Of a DNA stretch of 64,000 nt, positions 16,957 to 26,725 are shown one piece after another. Each line of letters begins with the position of its first letter. Position 1 is the stretch's first letter. Origin of the DNA: JANWXD01 sp035575135 (GTDB lineage Bacteria; Acidobacteriota; Terriglobia; Bryobacterales; Bryobacteraceae); contig DATLYE010000038.1 of assembly GCA_035575135.1 (NCBI GenBank), forward strand, positions 26,331-90,330, written 5' to 3'. The notes under the pieces were generated by a model. The model was not told where the DNA came from. It made no database searches and saw only the letters and a list, made by a program, of their open reading frames with translations. The position numbers were made by a program, and so were the translations under genes.

Positions 16957-19900
16957 CCTTGCTCGGCTCCTGCCTGCCACCACCCGGGCCTGGGCAGTTT
17001 GCCTTCGCGGCACCAGCGGCGCTCGTCGGCGCGCCATCGGGCGCGGTCGGCGATGGCCTTCTCGACATCTTTGGCTGCGAGCACCGGAGCCGCCAGAAGG
17101 CCGGCGTGCTGAAGCGGCGCGATATTCACGCGGATACCATCGTTCAAGTCGGGATCGTACCTCTGTTCCTGCATCAGGAACGCCTCGCGCGAGGCCGGCG
17201 CGGGTAACTTACCATCACGCGAGGTCCACTGGTCGAGCGGCTCGGCCGCGGCGATCGCTTCGAGCGTCTGCGAGGCGAAGCCGCTGTTGATCACTCGCTC
17301 CAGCCGGGCATCGAACGCTCTCAACTCCGCGAGGTTCTCTTCCAGTTCGAGGCGCCGCGCGTCCTGATCTGGAGTGCGCCGCGTCATCTTCTCCAGCCCG
17401 GAAAGTTCGGTCTCAAGGCGCGCCCGGAGCGGACCCACGTAATGGCTACGCAGCTTGGGCAGCAGGTCGGCATCCAGGCGGTGGTAATAGACCAGGCATG
17501 AGAAGGCCGGCGCACGCCGCCGGCCGCGCCCGCGGCGCCCGCTGTTCTCCTCGGGTGTGCTCTCGATCTGCCAGGCGACGGGACGCTTGCGGAACTGCGA
17601 AATATGGCGCCGGAAGAACTCCGAGCCCAGCCACTCGGAGAGCGGTTTGCCCACGATGTCGGCGAACTCCGCCTCGATGGCCTTCGTCCGATCGGGGCCG
17701 AAATCCTCTGCCAGCCGCGCCCTAACACGGGCGAGCAACGTTGGCTCGCCTGTGCCTTCCGTCAGGGGGATGATGCCGTCGCGGTCCTGCCAAGGCGCGG
17801 GCGACTCGCCCGCTTCCATCTGGCGCGGCCAACGGTGGCCCAGCAGGCGCAGCACCATGACGCTGAACAGATCTTCGACGAACCGGCGCTGCTCGGCCGC
17901 ACAGACGACGCCCTCCGCCCGCAGCTCACATAAGAGCCAGTAGACCGTGATCGGGTGGATCTCGAGCTTCTGAGACAACTCTTCGAGAAAGGTCTCGGCA
18001 GGGATGGGGATTCGGGCGCCGGAGACGGGCGCCTCCTCTTCTTCCTCATCGTCGTTCGGCAAGGCTTCGCTCTCTTCGATTTCGGTCTTCGCTCCCGGCC
18101 CGGCTTCGTACAAGGCCCTAAGGCGCGCCTTCAGCGCCGTCAGTTCGGCGGCGGCAAGCGCCGTGCGGGGCTCGGCTGCAACCCGAGCGAGAAACTCCTG
18201 CGGGGTTTCCAGTCCTTCGGGCAGCGGTGGGAGCTGGTCGTATCCTTCAATCAGGGGGAACCAGCCTGCGGGCGTACCGGTTTCGTCGAGCACTGCGGCC
18301 AGGTCATCACCAGCGATGCCGTAGGCGGCAAAGACCTCCCGCTCCGAGATGCCTTCGAGCGCGTGGAGTACGGCCGCCACTGCCTGGGCTTCCGCCGTGG
18401 CACGTTCATGGGCCGCCGCCAGCGACTCGGCGCCGCCGTGGCTCGGAACGGCGAAGCTGCGCTCGGTGGCATCGAGTGCCACGAGCCAACGTTTCAAGCA
18501 GACGCAGGTAGCCGGGAAAACAGCAAACGCATCCGAATCAACGTCGGGGTAAGCAATCTGTGTCACGCATCCTTCGGGCAGTTGGATTGATGCGCTGATA
18601 GCACGTGCCATTATGCTGGCTGTACGGCAGTTCGCCACGGCCTGCACAGCAGCCGCATCGTCGCTCGGGAATATGCCCGGAGACTTGTGGCCGAAGACGC
18701 TGCCGTCTTGACACCGCAAGCCCAAACTCCCCCTTGCCATGTAGCTATACGTCCACCCCTCCTTGAAATAGCGCTCTTCGTTGCGAATGAAGCTGCGCGG
18801 AAACGCCTTGATCCGCGCCCCGTTGTGCTCCCAGTCCACGGCCCACCAGTGGTGCCCGAACCACTTGCCATAGCCGCCGCCCTTCTCAAACGGCACCCAG
18901 CGCCGTGCACGCACAGGCCGCGCCCATTCCTGTGGCAGCACCTCCCACGTGAAGCGCACGAAGCGCGGATCATCTGACGTCTGGAGGCCTGTTGCCACCG
19001 AGGCCACGTCCCCCAGTGTCCTCCCAGCGAGCAGCTCAAAGAACCTGTCCCGCAACCAGTAGCACAGCGGCGTCTGCGGAATCGTCAGGAACCGCGCCTG
19101 TTGGGGCTTGAAGCTGACTGCGGAGGCGCCATCGCGGACAGCCTGGCGCAGCAACCCATCCTTTTCCTCCGGGCTTTTCGGCCCGATCAGCCGGAAAGCC
19201 GTCAGGCGGTGCTCAGGTTTGGGCGCCGCGCGGGCCAGGACGAACATGACCACGAAGGCGCCTGCCGCCGCGGCATCCTCGAACGCATGCTCACCAAGGT
19301 GCGCCAGGGTCTCGATCGTGGTTTGCCGCAACACCCCGCGGAACGCCCTTTCATCTTTCTTTCGCTTCTTGTCATCTCGCTTTTTGTCATCTCGCTTTTC
19401 GTCATCTAGCTTTTCGTCATCCAGCGAGCGCAGGTCGGCAAACGAGCGTAGAAACATCCAGGACTGCTGTGTGACCATGGCGACCCTGCCGCCGTCCTTT
19501 GCCAGCTCGATGGCACGGAGGATGAACGCCGCGTAAAGGTCGCGCTTGCCGGCTTGGAAATGCCCTTCCACGTGACTCTTTACCACTGCCGCCATGTTCT
19601 TCGATCCCATGTAGGGCGGATTGGTGGCGACCACGTCATAGCGGCGCGCCAGCAAGTCCACCAGCGTCAGCCCCTTCTCAGCGTCCCGGCCGAAAAACGC
19701 CGTGCTCAAGTCGGGCGCGTTAGCCTCCGTTTCAAAATGCTCGCGCAGGCGCGCCAGGACGCCGCGCTTCCAGGCTTCTGGGTCCCCGGCCTGGTCTCGG
19801 AGAAGTCCCCTTTCCGTGTCCTTCCCCCACAGGTACCGAAGCTCTTTCTCGACGGGCTGCTCGATCCGGATCAAAGACCCCAATTCATCGGCGTGCTGGA

Positions 19901-21110
19901 GCCCCCTGAAGATTTCCAGCAGCGCCGGCTTGAGAGGCTGGTCCTCGGGGTGCTTGCGCAAAAAGGCATCCAGGTGATCCTTGTCCGAGGACAGATGGAT
20001 ATTCGTGGCCGCCAGGTTTACCCGCCGGGGGACGAAGTCGGGCGCCTTTTCCTTGGCTTTCATTAGCAAGGCTAGCGCGGCGATTTGAATGGCGCGCCCG
20101 TCTATGTCGATGCCATGAAGGTTGTTCTCCAGGATGGAGGCGCAGATGGCGGCAGGCTCGGTAATCTCGCCTTCCTCCTGGTACATTCCATAGAAAAGCT
20201 CGAAGGCTTCGATGAGAAAATGCCCGCTGCCGCAAGCGGGATCGAGGAAGGTGATCTCGCGGACAGGCTTCTTCGCTACGGGAACGCGGTCCGCCCCGTG
20301 GACGAAATATTCCCAGGCGTCCGAGAGGCGCGAGTCCGGGTACATTCCCATCCAGAGTGCCCCCAGCGAGTTCTGTACCAGAAACTTCACGATGTAAGGT
20401 TCGGTGTAGATGCAGCTTGCCGGAATGATCTCGGCGCCTTCGATCTTGGTGCCTTTTTGAGTGCGGACCTTCTCGAAAACCTGGTCTTTCTCTTCCGTGT
20501 TCCAAAATTGGTAGGCCCAGCCGAGTGCGTCCGGGGCCATGAAGACTTCATCCGTTGCGGCTTCCTGCCCCTTCGGAATCTCGGTTCCCGAAAGCAGCCC
20601 GATGCACCTCTTCAGTGCGGCCACGGAGGGCCGCAAGGCCACTTCAGGCGCTTTCGGGTCGAACAACTGGGGGAGCTCGCCGGCCCGACGCTTGAACTCG
20701 TCAAACAAGACGGCGTAGAGGCCCTCATCCTCTCCCGAACAACGCTCCGGCTGCTTGCGGGCGAGGCGGTAATGTTGAAGCGAGCGCCCCCCGTAAGCAT
20801 CCTTTTGAAGGATCACTTCATCAATGAGGCCCCGCGCCTCCAGGCATCGCAGCGCGAGCAGGCGGTTGGCCCAGGTGTAAGCGGCCTCGCGGATGAAGTC
20901 CTGAATCGCCGCTTGGCCCCGGCTCTTCAAGAACGCATCCACCACATGCCGGGCTTCGACGTCCTCGCGACAGAGGTGCGGAAGCTCGTCCACAGGCACC
21001 GGCGGCCGCTCCCGGCGCACCCCGATCGAGGCCAGACGTCGCTCCAGATCGGCCTCGAGCTCATGACGAAGCTCGAGCACTAGCGCCCTGAGCGTGAGTT
21101 TGGCAACCAT
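16953..21110 (-). CDS. pglX: BREX adenine-specific DNA methyltransferase PglX
   Basis: This 1385-residue BREX methyltransferase marks self DNA on adenine and is needed for phage exclusion. The SAM-binding motif I is 'FLDPACGSGHFLIEAF' near 290, and the catalytic NPPY motif is in 'DVVATNPPYMGSKN' near 495. A long target-recognition/C-terminal region follows, ending with the conserved 'YDPDLNDGIRVNIAPLQ'. A tandem 15-bp repeat encodes a DD(E/K)K(R/L) stretch at ~560-585. The start is ATG 21110, which overlaps the stop of the MBL gene (TGATG). An upstream extension of the frame to 21383 would overlap that gene and has no support. Confidence 0.93.
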   Translation of the reverse strand: MVAKLTLRALVLELRHELEADLERRLASIGVRRERPPVPVDELPHLCREDVEARHVVDAFLKSRGQAAIQDFIREAAYTWANRLLALRCLEARGLIDEVILQKDAYGGRSLQHYRLARKQPERCSGEDEGLYAVLFDEFKRRAGELPQLFDPKAPEVALRPSVAALKRCIGLLSGTEIPKGQEAATDEVFMAPDALGWAYQFWNTEEKDQVFEKVRTQKGTKIEGAEIIPASCIYTEPYIVKFLVQNSLGALWMGMYPDSRLSDAWEYFVHGADRVPVAKKPVREITFLDPACGSGHFLIEAFELFYGMYQEEGEITEPAAICASILENNLHGIDIDGRAIQIAALALLMKAKEKAPDFVPRRVNLAATNIHLSSDKDHLDAFLRKHPEDQPLKPALLEIFRGLQHADELGSLIRIEQPVEKELRYLWGKDTERGLLRDQAGDPEAWKRGVLARLREHFETEANAPDLSTAFFGRDAEKGLTLVDLLARRYDVVATNPPYMGSKNMAAVVKSHVEGHFQAGKRDLYAAFILRAIELAKDGGRVAMVTQQSWMFLRSFADLRSLDDEKLDDEKRDDKKRDDKKRKKDERAFRGVLRQTTIETLAHLGEHAFEDAAAAGAFVVMFVLARAAPKPEHRLTAFRLIGPKSPEEKDGLLRQAVRDGASAVSFKPQQARFLTIPQTPLCYWLRDRFFELLAGRTLGDVASVATGLQTSDDPRFVRFTWEVLPQEWARPVRARRWVPFEKGGGYGKWFGHHWWAVDWEHNGARIKAFPRSFIRNEERYFKEGWTYSYMARGSLGLRCQDGSVFGHKSPGIFPSDDAAAVQAVANCRTASIMARAISASIQLPEGCVTQIAYPDVDSDAFAVFPATCVCLKRWLVALDATERSFAVPSHGGAESLAAAHERATAEAQAVAAVLHALEGISEREVFAAYGIAGDDLAAVLDETGTPAGWFPLIEGYDQLPPLPEGLETPQEFLARVAAEPRTALAAAELTALKARLRALYEAGPGAKTEIEESEALPNDDEEEEEAPVSGARIPIPAETFLEELSQKLEIHPITVYWLLCELRAEGVVCAAEQRRFVEDLFSVMVLRLLGHRWPRQMEAGESPAPWQDRDGIIPLTEGTGEPTLLARVRARLAEDFGPDRTKAIEAEFADIVGKPLSEWLGSEFFRRHISQFRKRPVAWQIESTPEENSGRRGRGRRRAPAFSCLVYYHRLDADLLPKLRSHYVGPLRARLETELSGLEKMTRRTPDQDARRLELEENLAELRAFDARLERVINSGFASQTLEAIAAAEPLDQWTSRDGKLPAPASREAFLMQEQRYDPDLNDGIRVNIAPLQHAGLLAAPVLAAKDVEKAIADRARWRADERRWCREGKLPRPGWWQAGAEQG

Positions 21111-22453
21111 CAGGCGATCTCCAATACCCGGTCTTGAAGGCGAGATCCGGAAGACCGCAAGTCGGAGCCATCCGCCCTGTTCGCATGAATCACGACTCCC
21201 CGTTGGTCCATCAGCCGCATTACCGTCTGTGACGGCAAGCCGTGCCGCGGAAAGGGAAACACCACAGCTTGCGCGGGCCCCGCGATATCGAGTATGTCCT
21301 CGACGCCACCCGTCGGCCACCGGCCGGTCCTGGGGTGCCCCTCCCAACAATATCGCCGGCACCACTCTTCGCACCATAGCCACCAGGGCGACCTCCGGAG
21401 CCGTTGAGCCCGCGCTATGAGGAATTCAAAGGCGTGCTCTGGCGACCACCCAACGCTGTCACTGCCATGATGCGGCACTTTGAGAACGTCGCATCGAAGG
21501 CGCGAGGCGTTCGCCACAATGAGCGGGGTCCAGTTTTCCAAGTCACCCGTGAAAAGGAGGGATGTGAAACCCTCGCGTCCGACGACCGAGACTCGGAACA
21601 CACAACTCAAGTCGTTTAGGATCGTGTCCTCATTGCACAACTCTCGCGGATGCGGTCCGGGCTCTTCACCCTTTGGGAATTCCCGCCACAGGCTCCTCGC
21701 TTCACGGGCTTCGCACTGATAACTGCTCACCAATCCCAGAGCTTGCTCGTCGTCAGCCAGCCAGTCTTCAAACCGCTTCTCGACGCTCTCGACCCATTGC
21801 GCGATGACCTTATCCTCTCTCGGGAACCGCACCCGCCGGTGCCGCCTCCGTCTGCCTTCCTCGCGGACCTCCTGCGGGGAATGCGGATGTCGGCCGATCT
21901 TCCACTCGAGTGGGATAGCACCCTTCTCCAAGATCCTTTTGAGTGTCTCTGGCGAGTGCAGGTACTCAAGGAAGTCGGCCGTCGGATAAAGAACCTCGAA
22001 CACAAGCCCTCCGAAGCGGGTAACGTCCCCGGCCACGACTTGCTTACAAGGAATTTCTCGCTTGGCCGCCTGCTGTCGGGCATCCCAGCCCCGTGCCAAG
22101 GTCCACGCCGCCATGAACCGGAGTACATACTTCGGTTGCTGGAGTCGGGGAGGCGGGATGACGCCGCTTTCCAGAAACACTTTTAGTATGTCGAGGTCGA
22201 AAGTCCAGTATTCGCCGATCGAAATTTGCCGGTCCTCAAAGATAGCGAGCAGCCCTCCGAGATGATCGTAATCTAGATGGGAGGCCACTACCAAGTCAAG
22301 CCGCCGAATGTCATTGGCAAGCAAGTATTCGTGAGCGGTCTGGCGGTTGATCCCACCGTCGATCAGGACATTGTAGACGCGGTCTGCATCCGCATGTCGA
22401 ATTAAGGTCGCGTCCCCGGCTGAGACTCCAATTAAGTGAAGCTCGGTCTTCAT
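21110..22453 (-). CDS. ComEC/Rec2-like metallo-beta-lactamase-fold protein embedded in the BREX operon
   Basis: This 447-residue soluble protein has the metallo-beta-lactamase hydrolase signature of the ComEC class. Metal site 1 is 'SHLDYDHLGG' (His59, Asp61, Asp63, His64). A central 'LLFTGDLE' supplies the bridging Asp near 302, and 'KVPHHGSDS' is near 326. A charged insertion (~150-270, with RRRRHRR) separates the two halves and may bind nucleic acid. There are no membrane segments, so it is not ComEC itself. It is coupled to both neighbours by TGATG overlaps (brxC before, pglX after), so it is an integral operon member. It is probably a nuclease or phosphodiesterase; the target is unknown. 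Confidence 0.8.
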   Translation of the reverse strand: MKTELHLIGVSAGDATLIRHADADRVYNVLIDGGINRQTAHEYLLANDIRRLDLVVASHLDYDHLGGLLAIFEDRQISIGEYWTFDLDILKVFLESGVIPPPRLQQPKYVLRFMAAWTLARGWDARQQAAKREIPCKQVVAGDVTRFGGLVFEVLYPTADFLEYLHSPETLKRILEKGAIPLEWKIGRHPHSPQEVREEGRRRRHRRVRFPREDKVIAQWVESVEKRFEDWLADDEQALGLVSSYQCEAREARSLWREFPKGEEPGPHPRELCNEDTILNDLSCVFRVSVVGREGFTSLLFTGDLENWTPLIVANASRLRCDVLKVPHHGSDSVGWSPEHAFEFLIARAQRLRRSPWWLWCEEWCRRYCWEGHPRTGRWPTGGVEDILDIAGPAQAVVFPFPRHGLPSQTVMRLMDQRGVVIHANRADGSDLRSSGSRLQDRVLEIA

Positions 22454-25400
22454 CACTCAAGCTCCACATCGAAATCCCGCAACAAAGTTCGCACCCGTTC
22501 ATCAAGTTTCCTCTGCACGCCCTCCCACTCCTCCACCGTGCGCACTCGGCGCACCGTCGCGACATCGGACAAGCGAACTGCCCGGACCTCTCTCGCCGGA
22601 CGCGGCCGCTCGCCTGGTTCCAGAGGTGGAATCCGCTTCTCGATCTCCCGCCGGAGCGCATCTCGCAACTGGCTGACCAAGCTTTGCGCACGTGCCGGGA
22701 GCGCTGCCACACGCGCAGGCTCAGTCTCCCGGTCCAGAGCGGCAATAAAGGCTTCGAGGACAGCGGCCAGTTTGTTCCCCAGTTCCTCGGGAAACTGCTC
22801 GCGGCGAAGATCGTCGGGCAGGCGCTCTAGCGCGCCGCGGGCGATCTGGTGGGCTTCCTGCCGCCAGGCATCGAGCAGGGATTGAAGCTCCAGCTCCGCG
22901 CCGGCCTTCGCTCCTTGGATTCCTTTCCAGATCTCAGGCTCCGCAAACCGGGCGCAGCTTTGTGCTGCCTGGTATTCTCCCAGAAAACTGTGGCAGGAGC
23001 CCTCCGGCGGCAACAGGTGTTCGATGGCCCGGAGCTGGCCGGCCAGGTTCCTCAAGTCGGTGAAGGCGGCGCCCCACTTCTCACGGAATGCCGAGAGCTG
23101 GTCAATGGCCTCGACCCCGCGCTTCAAGTCCTCCGCACGGGCGTGAATTTCCTTGACCCGGTGCACAGGGGCTGTGAGAGCAAGCACGCCCTCCAAGACC
23201 TCCTTCCCTTCGTCAAAGGCGGCCGGCCGAGGAAACCCTGCCGGCTCTGCCCAGTCAAGCACCTTTTCGGCGCGAGCCAGCACCTCCCGGCCGAAGGTTT
23301 CCATGGCTTCGTGCAGCGCTGCCGGCGTCTCGTCGATCTTCCGCTTGCCCGTAAGCTTCATCAGCAGCGTGCGCGTCTCTTCCAGCACTTCTGGGCTGAC
23401 CTCAGCCTCTTCCAGCACCAACTCGGCCCTGCCGAACTCCCGGCTGTCGCGCAGCGCCTTCTGAAGCACCGGGTCGGCCGGGTTGGTGTAGGCCATCTTC
23501 CCGATGAGTACTTTGATGACACCGGCTCGGACACAAGCCGCCACCCCGACTCGCACTGCATTCGGATCCCAGCCATACGGCGGGGCGCTGAACTCATCCA
23601 ACAGGTTCTGGCCCAGGGTGCGCTCCTTCTTGCTCTGCCGGCTGGCCAGGAAGACGCGAATCGCGTCCAGGAGCGGAGAGTGGGGATCCAGGGCGCCGCT
23701 CTTGTCGAACAGGCGGAGCCTCTGCACGTCGGGCGCCAGATTTCTCTCGCCTTTCAAGACGTCCAGGATGGCTTCTTGTTCCCGAGCGATCCGTACGGGC
23801 ACCCTTTCGAACTTCGGGTATAAGGTGGGCCAAAAGGCGGCCAGTTCCGCACGAAGGATGTCGCCGGGCTTCTGCCCGGGGCGGGAGGGCAACGCGCGGC
23901 TTGAACCCCGGAAGATGATGTGCGCCTGCCGGATGCCCGTCTTGAATGCCTCCCGCACCTTGCGCGCCAGCTTTTCGAGATCATTGATCTCGCGTTCTTC
24001 TGCCAGTCGGCGCGCCTCTTCGGACTTGTACGGGTCACCCTTCCAGGCGTTGATGACCTCGCGCATGGCCAGGAAGCGGTTCAGGTCCTGATCGAAGCCC
24101 GGGATACGGTCGCAGAGGACAAAGATGGTCTGCTGTTCATCCGGGCGCAAACTCTGGTCTTCCAGGTCCGTGACTTTCGTCCCGCCCAACGCGGCCAAGG
24201 GGGAGAAGATGCGCACCTCGATGGCGCCTTCCTTGGAAGCAACGCTCCCGTCCATGCTCATCCGAACTGGAAACTCGGTGTCTTTGTAAAGGACCGTCTG
24301 GAAGTCCAAGAGGGCGTGCAGGTGATTCTTCTTCTTCTCGGGATCGTAGACAAAGTGCTTGGCCAGTCCCGCCTCCCGGTCGGCGTGCCGAAGTTCCGCC
24401 GCGCGTTGCGCGACTTCCTCTTCAAATGAACGCCTCTCGCCGGTGAGGAACTCGTACTCTTCGCCGATCTGGGCCACCATTTTCGCGGCGATAAGACGAT
24501 CCAGTTCAAGCCGGATCCGCGCAACTAAGGTCGGAAGATCGTCCCAGGCCGATTCAACCAACAGCCGGGCCAGATTGTCGACCGTGCGCGGTACGTACTT
24601 GATGTCCTGCATCAGGAAGAGGACCTCGGCCACGCGGCGCGTCAGCGCTGTGGCGCCGGGGACAACCTGGTCAACTAACGCAAGCTCGCGCCGCACGTCC
24701 GGGCTGACTTCGCCCTCACCCGCAAGGTTACCGTACACCTCATCAAACGAAACCAACTCCCCGACCTCGGCCTGCAGGTACGGGCGGCGTCCAACGCGCA
24801 GGATGTCCTGGCTGATGGCGAGCAGCGTGCGCGTGGACCCGGACAACTGCTCGCCGCGACCGCCCTTCGATCGGAGGCTCTTCACAACCTCAGGAATCAG
24901 GTGGATCTGATATGGGAAGAACGGGTAGAACGTAACAAACCGGTCCCGCTCACAGTCCGGCAAGCGCCGTCCTTCGACGTTGGCGAGCTCGCCCAGCCCT
25001 CGCAACACGCCCGGCGCGGCATCGTAGACTGCCTCTACTGCATTCCGGCCGGAGATCTTCTTCTTGAAGATCCGGTCTTCCAGCACCAGCTCTATGTTCT
25101 CGGTGGTCAGCGACCATTTGAACCGGAAGCGCCCCTCCATTTTCTTCATGTCGGCCTGAAGCGCCCGAGCGTTCTGGTACACCGCCCCCATGTCTTCGTG
25201 GGTAGTGACGAAGATCCAGATCTTGCCTTGACCCCGGATGGCAGCTTCTTCCACCAAAGCCTGGAGCTGAGCCAGTCGGCTCGCATCGTCCTCGATCCAC
25301 TGCCCGGATTCGTCCAGCACCAGGAGGATCCGCGCGGGTTTCCTGATCTGGCTTTCGCGCAAGGCCAAGTCGTCCAGCATGGTCTGGACCAGGAACTGGA

Positions 25401-26124
25401 CGTTGTACAGCTCGCCTTTCTCTGCTTCTTTTAGCGCTTGGGAGACCTCCTGCGGCGTTTTGAAGGCTTCCGAGGCAACCTTGCAGGCTGCCTCGAACAG
25501 AAGCTTGGAATAGAACGCGGGATTCCTCTGGATCTCGGTCCAGGGTCGACCTGCGAGCGAAGCGACTTCGGCGTGAAGGTCCGCCAGTTTTCCGCGGCGG
25601 TCCACCTCACGCTCGATCACCCGCGCGTAAATCAGGTTGGTGCAGTACCCGCGGGCTTGGTAGTACTGCGAAAGAAGCAGGCGGGGAAGGGGACTGGTCC
25701 TGCTGTCCACCAAAGTATTCAAGTTGAAGGCCAGCACCTGGGTCGAGCACTGATCGATCCGGGCCAGGCTGCGCAGAATCGAGTTGCGCCGCGGCGCGGC
25801 TGGCGGTATCCGGCTTTCAAAGCGTTTCGCGGCCGGGTGTCCTTGCAAAGTTCGATTCTCGACCAACAGGGCCAGAATCTTGGCCAGGTGCGACTTGCCG
25901 GAGCCGAAGTAACCAGAGATCCAAACGCCGATCTCGCTGGTCTGGAGGCGGAGTGTGTCCGTGTAATGCTCCAGAAACTCGTCTATGAACTTTTCGATCG
26001 TCGGCGTCACCACGTACGAGCCGATCTCCGACGCCAGCTTGGCCTCGTCCTGTACTTCCCCAACCTTGATGACCGGGTCGATCTTCTCCTCGATCCGCGT
26101 CTCGAAAATGTCCGCCAGCCTCAT
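22453..26124 (-). CDS. brxC: BREX P-loop ATPase BrxC
   Basis: This 1223-residue core BREX ATPase has Walker A 'SGYFGSGKSHLAK' at ~71-78 and a Walker B-like 'ILLVLDESGQWI' near 270. The N-terminal 'MRLADIFETRIEEKIDPVIK' is the conserved BrxC start. ATG 26124 is therefore used, although the frame is open further upstream across brxB. The C-terminal half is largely helical. It starts 22 nt after brxB and ends overlapping the MBL gene. It is thought to power a PglX/BrxB/PglZ complex. Confidence 0.93.
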   Translation of the reverse strand: MRLADIFETRIEEKIDPVIKVGEVQDEAKLASEIGSYVVTPTIEKFIDEFLEHYTDTLRLQTSEIGVWISGYFGSGKSHLAKILALLVENRTLQGHPAAKRFESRIPPAAPRRNSILRSLARIDQCSTQVLAFNLNTLVDSRTSPLPRLLLSQYYQARGYCTNLIYARVIEREVDRRGKLADLHAEVASLAGRPWTEIQRNPAFYSKLLFEAACKVASEAFKTPQEVSQALKEAEKGELYNVQFLVQTMLDDLALRESQIRKPARILLVLDESGQWIEDDASRLAQLQALVEEAAIRGQGKIWIFVTTHEDMGAVYQNARALQADMKKMEGRFRFKWSLTTENIELVLEDRIFKKKISGRNAVEAVYDAAPGVLRGLGELANVEGRRLPDCERDRFVTFYPFFPYQIHLIPEVVKSLRSKGGRGEQLSGSTRTLLAISQDILRVGRRPYLQAEVGELVSFDEVYGNLAGEGEVSPDVRRELALVDQVVPGATALTRRVAEVLFLMQDIKYVPRTVDNLARLLVESAWDDLPTLVARIRLELDRLIAAKMVAQIGEEYEFLTGERRSFEEEVAQRAAELRHADREAGLAKHFVYDPEKKKNHLHALLDFQTVLYKDTEFPVRMSMDGSVASKEGAIEVRIFSPLAALGGTKVTDLEDQSLRPDEQQTIFVLCDRIPGFDQDLNRFLAMREVINAWKGDPYKSEEARRLAEEREINDLEKLARKVREAFKTGIRQAHIIFRGSSRALPSRPGQKPGDILRAELAAFWPTLYPKFERVPVRIAREQEAILDVLKGERNLAPDVQRLRLFDKSGALDPHSPLLDAIRVFLASRQSKKERTLGQNLLDEFSAPPYGWDPNAVRVGVAACVRAGVIKVLIGKMAYTNPADPVLQKALRDSREFGRAELVLEEAEVSPEVLEETRTLLMKLTGKRKIDETPAALHEAMETFGREVLARAEKVLDWAEPAGFPRPAAFDEGKEVLEGVLALTAPVHRVKEIHARAEDLKRGVEAIDQLSAFREKWGAAFTDLRNLAGQLRAIEHLLPPEGSCHSFLGEYQAAQSCARFAEPEIWKGIQGAKAGAELELQSLLDAWRQEAHQIARGALERLPDDLRREQFPEELGNKLAAVLEAFIAALDRETEPARVAALPARAQSLVSQLRDALRREIEKRIPPLEPGERPRPAREVRAVRLSDVATVRRVRTVEEWEGVQRKLDERVRTLLRDFDVELE

Positions 26125-26146
26125 CAATCTCGTCCTCCGCCCGCCC

Positions 26147-26725
26147 TCACAGGATGTCTCCCCGATACATGAACTCCTCTTTGCCAGGATCCCCCACGAA
26201 CTCGTATACGCGTGCTTCGCGGAGGACGCCCGGCACGAGCAGCACCACTGGTCCTTCAAGCGTGGTGCGGTCGCCTTCCCAAAGCGCCTGCATGATTGCG
26301 CGCGGCCCTGATACTGGGTAGAGCGCTGCAAGACGTTCCAGCACCACCACCGGACGCCCGACGCCCGGCTTGAGGGCAGCCTCCCGGACGCTAGCAACCA
26401 CCGCACTGGTCCACATCGTCCCCAGTTCGGATTCCGGGTCGGAACCCGGCATGGGGTCGTTCATGGCCTCAACGAGCGTTTCTGCTCCGAACTGCCGAAC
26501 GACGGCGGAGGTCACCTCCAACACATCCACCGTGCGGACATCAAACTCCGGAGCCAGTGTTCCCGTGAGGGTGCGCCACTCCCTCAAGACGGCTCGCTCC
26601 GCGTCGGGAGGATAGACTACGGCAAGAAACGGGGCGCCGCTCTTGCGCCCGATGTGGTCGTAACGCGTCCGAATACGATCAACCGCCTCGCGCAACTTCC
26701 ACCGCCAGTCGCACTCGCCGTTCAT
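26147..26725 (-). CDS. brxB: BREX protein BrxB (DUF1788)
   Basis: This 192-residue protein carries the DUF1788 signature 'RYDHIGRKSGAPFLAVVYPP' near residue 18 and 'RPVVVLERLAALYPVSGPR' near 130, ending 'EFMYRGDIL' as BrxB proteins do. ATG 26725 overlaps the brxA stop (ATGA). BrxB is a small structural partner of BrxC, PglX and PglZ. Confidence 0.9.
   Translation of the reverse strand: MNGECDWRWKLREAVDRIRTRYDHIGRKSGAPFLAVVYPPDAERAVLREWRTLTGTLAPEFDVRTVDVLEVTSAVVRQFGAETLVEAMNDPMPGSDPESELGTMWTSAVVASVREAALKPGVGRPVVVLERLAALYPVSGPRAIMQALWEGDRTTLEGPVVLLVPGVLREARVYEFVGDPGKEEFMYRGDIL

Noticed and set aside
21110..21383. A longer pglX starting at 21383
   Set aside because: It would overlap the metallo-beta-lactamase gene by 270 bp, whereas ATG 21110 is coupled to that gene's stop and begins the conserved PglX sequence.
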